From contig NC_136012.1 in NCBI RefSeq assembly GCF_048128805.1, positions 11,841,725 to 11,905,724 on the forward strand: DNA of 64,000 bases, read 5' to 3'. This stretch comes from Centroberyx gerrardi (lineage: Eukaryota > Chordata > Actinopteri > Beryciformes > Berycidae). The translations under genes were made by a program, and so were the position numbers. Shown here in pieces: positions 30,617-40,736 of this stretch; positions within the stretch are counted from its first letter, which is position 1, and the number at the start of each line of letters is the position of its first letter. A model generated the notes under the pieces. The model searched no databases. It had not been told where the DNA came from and was given only the letters and a program-made list of their open reading frames with translations.

Positions 30617-33600
30617 ACACATACACAGACACACACAATTTGGTTTAGTTATTCATTTTCAGTTTTCTAAAGGGGAAAAAAAGCAATCTGAACATGACAT
30701 TCACATATTAATTCTGTTAAGGGTGAATTTTCACTTTAAGGTAGTGTAATTGTGATTATTGTCAGCGCCCATTTGCATGCAGGGATTCAAACTGTACATC
30801 AATCTTACCAGTCCCGTCTCCTCAAACCGCTTCTTGTCTGCACTGTCTATAACATAGATCTGAAAGAGCAAACACATAAGAATGGAATCATACTCTTATT
30901 TATTGATTTATTATTTATTGAAATAGGGGGAATTCACTGAAGGAAGTGTTTTGTTCCATCAACATGCATCAGTATTTACTGTATTGTGTGTGTGTGTGTG
31001 TGTACATTTCTAAAGGTGTCAGTGACTCTTGGGCTTAAGATTCAGCTGCTGATACACAGCAGTGGAACTCAGTGGGAATTAAAAATAGAAATTCAGTTTG
31101 CACATTTGTTGAAAATTCCACAACACTGATGTTTCAATAACAAGTGCCTTCATCAAGATACAATTCATCTGCACATGAAATGATGTGGTGTCCTGATGCA
31201 TGACCTTGTATTGCACTGTATCAAATGAGTGAGTGTGTTATCTTGTCAGCTCATGTTTGTGTGGTATATGCTGTGATAATTTGTTATGTGTTTGGCTGTG
31301 CTTTTATGTTATGTGTTTTCATTGCTTATCTCAAGTGTTTTATTGTCTATTTTCAATGAGAACCCTCTCTGCGAACCATATTTCCCTCAGGAGACAATTA
31401 AATTTGAATTGAATTGAAAGGGATACACGTTTTCTCACTCACCAATAGGTCTGTGTTTTCCAGGTACTTTTTCCAGAAGGGCCTGATCTTCCTCTGTCCT
31501 CCGATGTCCCATACATTTAGTTTCATGCCGTGAGAGGCCACGCTCTTTATGTTAAAGCCCTAAGTTAGATACAAAGCTGGGGTTACTGCATATCAGTGCT
31601 GTTATCACACCTTTTCAAGAAAACAATGCCAAAATTAGATCTTGACTTTGAACAAAATGTGGGCCACAGAAACACCGAGATGTGCTGTGATGGTTAAATA
31701 CAGCTCAATGTTTGACAACTCTATATTCTGCCCTGCTTTTCTGTCAGCAGGATGTACTTTAGGTGTTTATAAGGAACAGGACTATCCTGGTCAATTGGTC
31801 AATGTGTTAAGCCTCAACCTTTTTTCATAACGCAGCCCTTTCTGGTTCAGCCGGGTGAGGTTGTGTAACAACATTATCCTGGAGGCCAGCTGAGGAGCAA
31901 ATCTGAGGATAAGGCTGGAAGGATCAACCGCGGTGTATGTGTTTATGTGTCAAGTCTGATTTAGCTTTGCTGTGACTATTGCCTTCTTTCACTGCGCTGC
32001 ATCCTCTCTCCCTGGCGTCTGATGAGCCGTCACACTTGCCCAGGACCTGGCAGTATGTCTGCTGTATGTCAAGGGTATTAGATAATCATATTAGAGGTTA
32101 GATAATCTCATCGGAAGGAGGATGATAAAAAAGCGGCCTCACCGCACCGTTAGGGTCTTCTCTGAGAAAATGTGTTGTGAGAGCGTGCGAGTCTGAGCTA
32201 TGGTTTATCTCCTCCTAATAAAAGGTTATTCAACATTTAACAGGATGATCTAACATCCTCACATCAGTATCTTTCTTACTGCTGAGACTTAAAGCAGGTG
32301 TTCTGCAGGGGCAATCATTTCATTTGACTACACGCCAGGAAAGGAAAGGTCATCTGAATCTCATTTCTTTGAACAGGAGCGTGCAAAGTCCACCTGGTCT
32401 CACAAGCTTAGATAAAATCCCTCTGCCTTTTATAATGACTGTCTTATGGCACAGTATATAGCAAATACGCATACAATGTAGCATTTGAAGAGTTTCACTC
32501 CAATAACAGAAATCCACAATTTGAAAATGTGGCACCTATTCTAACAAAATGATTGATAGCAGAAAATTAAAGCAAATTGTGTCAGTCTTTAAAGGACAGG
32601 TGGTAACTTGAGTTGTTAATTGACAGTAACACCTCCAGACTGCATCCTGTATATTTTAGAGATACTTCATATGAACATCAGGTAATGATACAAGAGCATT
32701 TTGGAATAGAACTCCAATAGAACTTCATGGTGGGATAAATTAAGTAAAATGAAGGACACAAAAGAGACATGCATGCTTTAGACATTACTTTCCTCGAGGT
32801 TATGGTGTGTAGTTTTGCGTGTGTGTGTGTGTGTGTGTGAGAGAGGGAGAGGTTGGGTGTGTTGTACCTGCGTAGGTGTGATGGTGTTGACGTCCTCGGA
32901 GGCGAGGCTCTTCAGCAGGGTGGTTTTGCCGGCGTTGTCCAGGCCCAGGAGCACTATCCTCAGCTCCTGCTCCGTGGATCCCTTCAGTTTCTGAATGACT
33001 GAGAGTAAGCCCTGCATGGGGGGGGGGGGGGGGACGACAACTTGATACAGTGCCATCCAGACCATAAACCCACATTCCCAGCATGCTTCCTCATCTGTGG
33101 TTGGCTAATATACAGGATGCCTACCCTTTCTTTTATGTATAGAAAAGCTAATTTAATATGCTGGCAGTGGTGCCATTAGAAACATGAGTGGTCAAAGGTA
33201 AGAAATTACAGTTTTATAGTATTTCTGTTTAGAGTTTTGGCAATACAATAAAAAAGCATGTAGGTTGTTACAAAAAGACTATAATGGTGATCAGCATCAA
33301 ATCAAACTACGGGCTCAGCTTATTTTGATGTCATGTTCTTGGAAAACCAGAGACAATATATTATTTCGCAATAAATAACAAGCCCCTATTTTCCTTTTCA
33401 TGTTACTATGGCATGTTACTATGTTATAACCTGGCAGATCCAAAATCAGACAGTGTACAAACAAACTCTCCAGCCATTGAAAACGTTATTGAGAATCACA
33501 CTGACCTCCTTCTGATTTGAGGTCAACTTTGTCACTGTTAAGAACACACACTTTTGCGCCATCTTGCTCCACCCACCCATCACCCTCCAGCCCTCCTTCC

Positions 33601-34113
33601 TCTCTCCAACACCCCCCCCTCCCGCCTTCTATCTGTAACAACTAATCTGTTGCTTCATTTAGAAAAGCACTACAGTTTATTAGAACCCCATTCATATAAT
33701 GGCGTGCTGATTAATGTGATTAGTGTGAAGCAAGGTTGCACAAACGCACACAGTACAAGTCAGACACGCTGATGACAAAAGGACCACCGCTACTTAACAT
33801 ATACAAATATTAGATTCTAGGTAACAGATGCTACGCTGTTTGTCTGATTACAGCTTCCCTTTAGATGTATAGGTGCACATATAGTAAAAATGTCATTGCT
33901 TTGTTCAACACAAGCCAAGGAATTTAGATAATCCAACCATCACAGCTGAGAGGTGCCTCTAGATACAGCAACATCGTTAAACACTTGATGGTATACAGGT
34001 TTGGCGTAATAGCAACCTATGAGCAACTCTCTGGATCAAACAAATAGGTTCACATTTGGTTCCATAAGGCCTCTACTCCTGATCAGGTCACCTACCTTTT
34101 GAGCTTCTCCCAT
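30100..34113 (-). CDS. arl3: ADP-ribosylation factor-like protein 3
   Basis: ARL3 is a ciliary small GTPase; GTP-bound ARL3 releases lipidated cargo from PDE6D and UNC119 and is activated by ARL13B. Six exons on the minus strand are 34096-34113, 32868-33011, 31443-31559, 30809-30859, 30387-30572 and 30100-30147, giving 187 residues. Motifs in order: P-loop GLDNAGKT, switch I with ITPTQGFN, switch [19 protein letters not shown], and SCSA-type ACSAVSG. It ends NNIVNKKK. The N-terminus MGEAQK is longer than human ARL3 (MGLLS...), as in the teleost-type arl3-like paralogues; which paralogue (arl3a/b or arl3l) I cannot decide. The start has a GCCACC Kozak context. The exon 2 acceptor tract is a run of 16 C, and the exon 5 donor is a poor GTCCGA. 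Confidence 0.95.
33018..33033. repeat. G16 tract (C16 on the arl3 strand) at a splice acceptor
   Basis: Sixteen G on the plus strand are sixteen C in the arl3 transcript. They end four bases before the CAG of the exon 2 acceptor (exon edge 33011) and so serve as its whole polypyrimidine tract. Confidence 0.9.
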
Positions 34114-34119
34114 GGTGGC

Positions 34120-35080
34120 GTGTGTCCTGTGGCTTGGCTGGAGGGGCTGCAGCTACATTCTCCAGTGAAGCTCGCAGGTACGTTATCCGGTTATCCAGGG
34201 GACAGAGAGGTACCAGGGGTGCCTGCTTCTCTTCCTCTTCCTCTCCAATAAACTTGTAGGTGGGTAAGTGTGTATGTGTGTATGGGATAGTAATGTCTAC
34301 CTGGGCGTCAATTGCCGCTCACCACCGTGGAGTTAGCAAGTAGGAAGAGGGGGAGGGTGGATGGGCCCGGGATTAGGAGGCCAGAATTAGCCCTGGTCAT
34401 CCATGCAAAGGCCACCCCACCCCACCCCCCCCGCCCCTCCCCCTGCCCATCCCTCCAACTCCACTTTGCAGTGGAGCTTTACCTGGATTATCCCTTAGCC
34501 ACCTGCTATGGAGGAAACCAAAGAAACAGCCCTTCCTGACACAGTCACACACACAAATCATGAGGGGAAAAAAAAACACAGTTCAGACATTTTAACATAT
34601 GGTGGAGGGGCATGGATGCTGTTACTGCAGAAAAACAGAGACATTCAGGGCCACCCTATGTATAGAGAACATCTTAACGCATAAACTTCAAAGGATTATA
34701 TCACATTGTTGAAGCAGGGAACTCATTTCTGTGTTCATAAGTCAACTCTCAAATCCCACATCCCTCCCTCTGTCGGCTGGAGGGGAGTGGATGGCATATC
34801 ATCCCATATATCCGTTACATGCTAGCTACTGTAAAGCTGCTCTGTGGGAGTGGTGCGTGTCTGTGTGTTCCTGTGAGCGGAGCATTCAGCGGGATTAGTT
34901 TTAGCATGCCTGTGCTACGCCTGGATTAAAACATTTCTAGGCTCTTTTCCTCAACTGGACAGGCTTTCTGGGCAGTGGGTGTGGCTAACGTGGTTGCTAA
35001 GTTACACAATGGAACCACCCTGGTCTGGAAATGGCCTCTTATAAAACCACACACACACTTTACCTCAAATACATAGTTAA
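34120..35080. other. intergenic between arl3 and the Ig-domain gene
   Basis: This should hold the arl3 promoter and 5' UTR (CpG-poor) and the 3' flank of the Ig-domain gene. A C-rich stretch (CCACCCCACCCCCCCCGCCCC-like) is at 34415-34443. No coding exon is recognised. Confidence 0.5.
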
Positions 35081-35087
35081 AACAGTT

Positions 35088-35093
35088 TTTATT
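35088..35093 (-). terminator. candidate polyadenylation signal for the Ig-domain gene
   Basis: AATAAA on the minus strand lies about 100 bp beyond the TAA stop of the Ig-domain gene. Confidence 0.4.
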
Positions 35094-35189
35094 TCTATAT
35101 CAAATACACTAATTGGCATTATACTAGCCAACAGCAATTGTATACTAGCATTTATTACTATTCATATATATATTCATATAGAAGAGTTG

Positions 35190-35273
35190 TTAGTTAGCAT
35201 CGCTGGGTCTCATCTGATGTGGATCCCTCTGCTGTTGCTGTGCCCTCTGCTCCTTCCTCCTCTGATGTTCAGC

Positions 35274-35307
<34 letters not shown>

Positions 35308-36971
35308 AAAATGTCACACTTGATGATGTACATAAAGGTCCAATCCGTAATTCAAATATCACCACAGCACACTCGGTGCTGTTAATGTATGCATTCATTG
35401 AAAAATGTATTGCTTTCTTTAAAAGGGATACTGTAAGCCTACAGTATATCTTATGTTGCTATTACAACAGTAAAGAAGTATGTAAGGAAAAAAAACCTGC
35501 AGCGAGGGAAAGTGCATTATGTGAATTTTCTGTGGATGTGGCCGTTGATAAGAGTTATTCAGCCCAAACTGAGCTCTCACCATTCTCTTTTTTCAGCTTG
35601 CACTTCATGGCCACAGCCAGGACCAGGACCAGCACCACAGCTGAAACACCACAGATCACCAGCACCACCACGATGCTGTCTGAATGACAGAACAGACACA
35701 CAGACGGAGACAGACAGACAGTTGCAGAGGCAGAGAGACAGACAGACAGACAGACATGCACCAGAGACACAGATTGCTATTGAGGGTTATTGAGGTATTG
35801 TAGCATTTTATTATTAATAGCTAGAACGTCATGAAATCTTTCTGCTCATTCATTCTAATTCAGAAACTGTAAAATGCACTTTCCTCATGCCTGTAGCTTC
35901 TAATAAGATTAAAAGCCAATCTAAATGACAAAGACAACAGGTATCTGAAACTCTATAGAATAAGCAGAGAAATGTCTGGCTACCGTTTACAGTGACCTCG
36001 TGTGGCGAAGACGTGCAATTGCCACACGGGCTCCTGACACTGCAGCGATAGTGGCCCGCGTGATGTGTTAACACTTTGAGCGTCAGCTTGCTGGTATTCT
36101 GGCCTTCCAGGGTCTCCCCGTCCTTCTGCCACTCAAACTCCACAACCAATGGGAGCAGGTTATGGAAACATTCTATGGTGACGACATCGCCCTCCTGCAA
36201 GCTTTCTGAAGTGCTGCCGTTGAGAGACACCTGCAACTCTGATGGGTCGAGCAAATGTTTTAGGGATGGACGGATACTCCAACAGCATCAAGAAATCACA
36301 TAAGTGTGTCGCTTCATGTAGTTAATTGCACTGCCATTGATATTCATACAGTTGCAGCTTTCCTGTTTTGCACTTTTCTGGAATATCTGCACATATTAAT
36401 ACAGTATAGTTAATGTGGAGAGGAAGGAATACAATCATAGTCAGCATTTAAGTAGGATATACATAAATCATTCATTTTGAGGGGAGAATTCAGAGGAAAC
36501 TGGGTACTGACCATTGATGCACTTAGAATTATTCTTTGAGCAGAGCTGACAAAAATCTGTGGGGAGACAGAGAGACGGGAAGAAGAATACTCAGAGCTGT
36601 TTTCTTGTGTATCGTACCAAGCAATACACTAAGTGGCAGAGAATGTTCTGGCACATTAGCTGGGTACATTGTATTGAGTGATGAAGTCTATATATAGCCT
36701 TATAGAGAATAAACAGTGAGGGGTACCGGCTGATCTGTCCCCTGCCAGAGTTTCTCCTGTGACGTTACACCTCAGACACTCGGCAAAAACACAGGCAGAG
36801 CAAACCCCAGCTACCATGAAAGAGGAGAGAGTGAGTGGCAGACGTGTGGAGATGAACAAGCATAAATATTCAGAGAAAGAGAAAACAGGTCCGTAAAATT
36901 CAAAGGAGTGGTTGCTTACTTATGAGGAGATTACCAAGCAAAGGATATAGGAACATCTCCCTCACAGCCAT
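35190..36971 (-). CDS. unnamed type I membrane protein: Cys-rich stalk, one Ig domain, TM, basic tail
   Basis: Six minus-strand exons join in phase: 36920-36971, 36727-36810, 36512-36556, 35984-36238, 35581-35679 and 35190-35272, giving 205 residues. The signal peptide (MAVREMFLYPLLGNLLI and on) is cleaved about residue 25. A Cys-rich segment (ECLRCNV ... DFCQLCSKNNSKC) covers about 26-59. An Ig-like C2 domain covers 61-145, with IEC and YRCSV cysteines, a core Trp in FEWQKDG, and an extra Cys pair (SPCGNC). A transmembrane helix (VVVLVICGVSAVVLVLVLAV) covers about 147-169. The tail is short, basic and Gln-rich, with no ITAM, ITIM or other tyrosine motif. Five N-glycosylation sequons are present. 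A donor at 37284 suggests a non-coding first exon. The family is unknown to me; immune or adhesion function is inference only. Confidence 0.8.
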
Positions 36972-37283
36972 ACTCTGTTAGACCAAAGGCTCATATCATT
37001 ATGTTATATTCAGAATTCCTCAGACAAGAAGTGCCATACAGAAGTATATCCACATCTTCTTGACACATAAGTGACAAGGTGCCGAAGCATTGTAGACACA
37101 GAATAAGACAAAACATTCTTTACTAGTCGATAAACATAAAAATCCCTTTAAGAAACTGCAACATAGATAATTTAAACAGATGATGAGTAGCAATTTTGAT
37201 GACACTGACACATTATAATACTGTGGTTGTCATTATACTGAGAATTATAGTGAGAAATCCTATTTTAATGGTTAATTTCTTAC

Positions 37284-37370
37284 CTGCTGTGGTGGCAGAG
37301 TGTCCTCGCACACTGAGGTCAGTGGATGACGAGCGAGTGCGGCTCTCTGCTTTGCCTAACCTACAGAATG
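37284..37370 (-). other. candidate 5' UTR exon of the Ig-domain gene
   Basis: On the minus strand CACCACAGCAG followed by gtaagaaa is a strong donor at 37284, about 310 bp upstream of the coding start. The coding exon would need an acceptor between 36972 and about 37020; TTTGGTCTAACAG (ending about 36975) is one. The 5' edge is unknown. Confidence 0.35.
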
Positions 37371-37491
37371 GTCTTTGTGCTGGAGAAGGCACACTGAAAC
37401 TGATCATAAACACTGATATCAATGCAAATTCATTCATTCCTGGAACTCCGTGCAAACAATGTGGCTGTTTGTATGTTTTCAAGGGTTTGTG

Positions 37492-37501
37492 ATGGTGATG
37501 G

Positions 37502-37539
<38 letters not shown>

Positions 37540-37700
37540 GTGATGATTATACTGGCTGCTGTTCATGTTGGTGTTGATGATGATGATGATGATGATGATA
37601 TTCAGATTGAAATGATGGGAGGGTTACACTGGTTACACAGTCACATGCATGACAGGGGGAGAACAAGAGAGGGAGAGAGAGAGAGAGAGAGAGAGAGTGT
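37492..37700. repeat. (GAT)n tracts and (GA)n/(GT)n microsatellite
   Basis: GATGAT-type repeats at 37492-37547 and 37570-37600 are followed by GA repeats (37668-37697) running into GT repeats (37698-37712). Open frames through them (Met- or Asp-runs, His-runs on the other strand) are artefacts. Confidence 0.9.
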
Positions 37701-38729
37701 GTGTGTGTGTGTTATGGAGACAGCCTGCTATCAACAAAACAAACTTGTGTACCCATGCAAACTATCCACTGGCTTCCCACACACCATCCAATATCAAACA
37801 TACTAAGAACATTGCTGAGGATTTTAGCCACATTGGCAATGAATCTATGTTTACAGCTTACAGAGGTATAGGCTATTTACCCTTTAAGACTTAGAGTGCA
37901 GGCCCTTTACTAGTTTATTTGCAAAATGGCCAGTAGAGAGTGCTGCTGGTTATTCAAATATAATTCTCTCTTTACCTTCTTCAACTCAATATGCTTTATT
38001 GGCATGAAAGTTAAATGAACAGTATCTACATACAGCCGAATAAAAATACAAAGACATATCTAGTGGATAACAATCAACATCTGTTCCACTTGCATGACTG
38101 TCACGTGTACCTTGTTAATTGAGAATCTGGATTGCAGTGTATTCAGCTGTGCTCTCTCTCTCTGTAAGAACTAGTACTAGGCTACTAACACTTTATTTCA
38201 GAGACATGTAGGCTAGGCCTTATTTTTCAACAACCCAGGTTAAAATGTAATTTCAGGGTTGTTGTTTTTTGCCATTTTGACATGCAGCAGGCAAGTGGCC
38301 TATGGTATTTGTGTAGAGGTTTTGATAGCCACTGTGCAAAATGCAATTTGTTCAATCACCAGCAAAAGTAAACAAGCTGACACGCAACGAATTTGTATAG
38401 ATATGACAACGGTTCACAGTTCAGTTGTGTTTGAAAGCCAAATATAAAGTAAACGCCATATTGAGACTCGACAGCCATGACAACAGTGCGCGAGACAAAT
38501 CAAGCCATTAAGATTCACCTGGTCCAAATGGTCGTCAGCTTCTGCGCATGTCAGGACTGAGTGATTTCAACTGACTGCAATCATGAAAGATCAAAGACCA
38601 GTGTTAATTTAGTCGAACCTCTTTTGCCTCTAGCAAAGCGCATTCCCCACGGTGTGTTTTGTCAAGTGTCTTGTCTTGACTCGCAGAGCATCCGACCGCT
38701 CAGCTCAGCTCAGTCCAGTTTCCCTGAAG

Positions 38730-38855
38730 ATGGTAGCCTTACTCAGCGGACTTCATCACACTTTCTACCGTTTGGCCAAAGTTGCAGCACAAAAGCACTA
38801 CAGAAAATATGACAAACGGTGCGCCAGTAACACTGGTATCATGACTGACGATAAG
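38730..38855 (+). CDS. orphan candidate first coding exon (42 codons)
   Basis: An ATG at 38730 opens 42 codons that end exactly at a good donor (GATAAG followed by gtatga). The peptide starts MVALLSGLHHTFYRLAKVAA and is basic and free of acid residues for its first 26 positions, like a mitochondrial presequence. The block has more CpG than its flanks, as expected of a promoter. I find no matching second exon before rgs14 begins at 40.74 kb. It could be an alternative leader of a gene whose next exon is unrecognised, or chance. Confidence 0.3.
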
Positions 38856-39689
38856 GTATGACTAGCATTTCATGCACAAACTTATTTGGAGCGTCTGTGT
38901 CCTTAGCCGTGTTGGAGATGCTACTTTGAAAGTAGGCTATAGTTTTAGCTACAGGTTACCAGTCGCTTTCAGTAGACACTGGAAGAGGTTGAACTTCACC
39001 AAGAGAAATATAGCCTACTTTCTTAGAAAAAGTAGTTCAAACTACTGTGTAAAGAAAAAGTGGCCAAGAGACTGCAGTCTGGACCTAAACGCAACCAAAC
39101 AACTAAATCTGGGTTATACACAAAAAAGTGGAAGGGATGTTAACTTTATGTTGTAGGCCTATGTACTTTAAAGTAAAGAAACACAAGAGTCTTTGTAACA
39201 TCTGATATGTCATAACATGACATGACACAAAACATGACACAAAAAAAGGATGAAAAATGCAGTATACTTATTTTCTTTTACAGCCAGAAATGGTTTGGTA
39301 GCTGTAGTATTTAACTGCAAAATGTCCAAAAAGTAATAAGCTACAATCCAAATCTGAATTTAGTTGAACTACTTAAAAACTAGGAATGCAACTACTCCCA
39401 CACTGGTTCTTCAGTGGCTTGTATTAGCAGGCCTGAATTGATGCCTGATTGCCTGCAGTAGGTTAATTTCCAATACCTGTGAAAATATTAGATTTTTTAA
39501 TGATTAGTGGAACACAACTGTGTTTGTTTACCCCTAATGAAAAAATGACTCATATCCTCTTTCCATTGGAGCGTGTCTGTGGTATTCAATAGTGACCTTA
39601 TGGTGACCTTTTCGCACATTGTGGTATTTTATTTTAATAACGGAAACACCTAACAATATATGAATGTCAAGTACCAAACTAGAAGGCAC

Positions 39690-40150
39690 TCAGAGAGCAC
39701 AGACCTCTGCCAACACTGAATTCTCCAACTTACTGTTACAACCAAAGACATGATTCTTACCACTTAGATTGGTTGCTTGACCCTGCAAACATACCCTTAG
39801 GATTTGGAATCAAGTCTCTTATCTCCATTAAATTCATAGTTATGGCTAAAAATAGATAATCGTCTAATGGAGGAAAACTTAGGTCCGGATCCCCACCATA
39901 ATCTAACAACCCAACAGTAAACATATCTTCCCCCACGAATGATAAAGTCTCTGTCTGGGGCCAATCCGTAAAACAAACATGTCACCTTCACCTTGTTTGA
40001 GCTGTGACTGGACCAGTCTGTACTTCTGAATGCTGGCATGCAGCGGAAGAGATGCATCATTTCCCCAAGTTTTGTCCAAATTGGATCAGTGGTGTCTGAG
40101 ATATTGCGCGTGACACATGGATGAGTGAACAAATGATGTTGTCATCTTGG
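39690..40150. repeat. suspected interspersed repeat
   Basis: Phrases such as TTTTGTCCAAATTGGATCAG followed by GGTGTCTGAGATATTGCG recall dispersed fish repeats with 'TCCAAATCGG...GAGATATCGCG' wording. A 111-codon minus frame spans it but shows no recognisable domain. Class unknown. Confidence 0.35.
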
Positions 40151-40597
40151 AATATATGAACATCATGAGGGAACAGTGGATTTTACTACTCTTATGTAAA
40201 ACTTTTTAAATAAAAGGAACTTCACAATGCTGAAGAAAGAGGTGCAGACTCTTAAACGTACTCAAGTAAAACACAGCATTACTTTGACAGTACAGTAGCT
40301 GCAGAAGTGGAATCTAGTTACACTGTGGCTTTGCTGGTATTACAGTTGCAGCGCTTTATAACAGCTGTTAGTTGCATCAAGTTAACACGTTGCACTACAG
40401 CAGTACAGTGATGTTAGATCAAAAGCACCAAGTAAGTGTGTGTGTCTTGTCTGTGTGCCCACATCAGAGGGTTTCTCAAGAGGCACTCTGAGAACAGTTT
40501 GATCGTGGTAACCATACTTCCTCTTTTGTGGCTCGTTGCCATGGCGAGACTTCCCTTCCAGGCAGGAAGTGACAGGAAGTCCCAAGTGATGAGGTCC

Positions 40598-40628
<31 letters not shown>

Positions 40629-40736
40629 GTGAGAGAGTGTGCATCAGCTTTGGGTGGAGCACTCACAACACTGTGACCCCCTGACTGAGTGCACATCGCG
40701 AAGGACTCCAGCTTTTAGTCTGGTGCGTGAGCCACC

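Noticed and set aside
35031-35687. Longest open frame in the window, 218 codons on the plus strand
   Set aside because: It lies antisense to two exons of the Ig-domain gene, crosses a (GA)n tract and has no domain-like composition. The minus-strand exons have splice sites and phase.
37213-37566. Poly-His minus-strand frame, apparent metal-binding protein
   Set aside because: The His run is the antisense of a (GAT)n repeat, and no splice or family evidence supports it.
38841-38855. MTDDK at the end of the orphan exon as the start of Atg5
   Set aside because: Five residues are too few, and no exon resembling the following Atg5 sequence is found before rgs14.
39797-40132. 111-codon minus-strand frame
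   Set aside because: No recognisable domain, no supporting splice sites, and it overlaps a suspected dispersed repeat.
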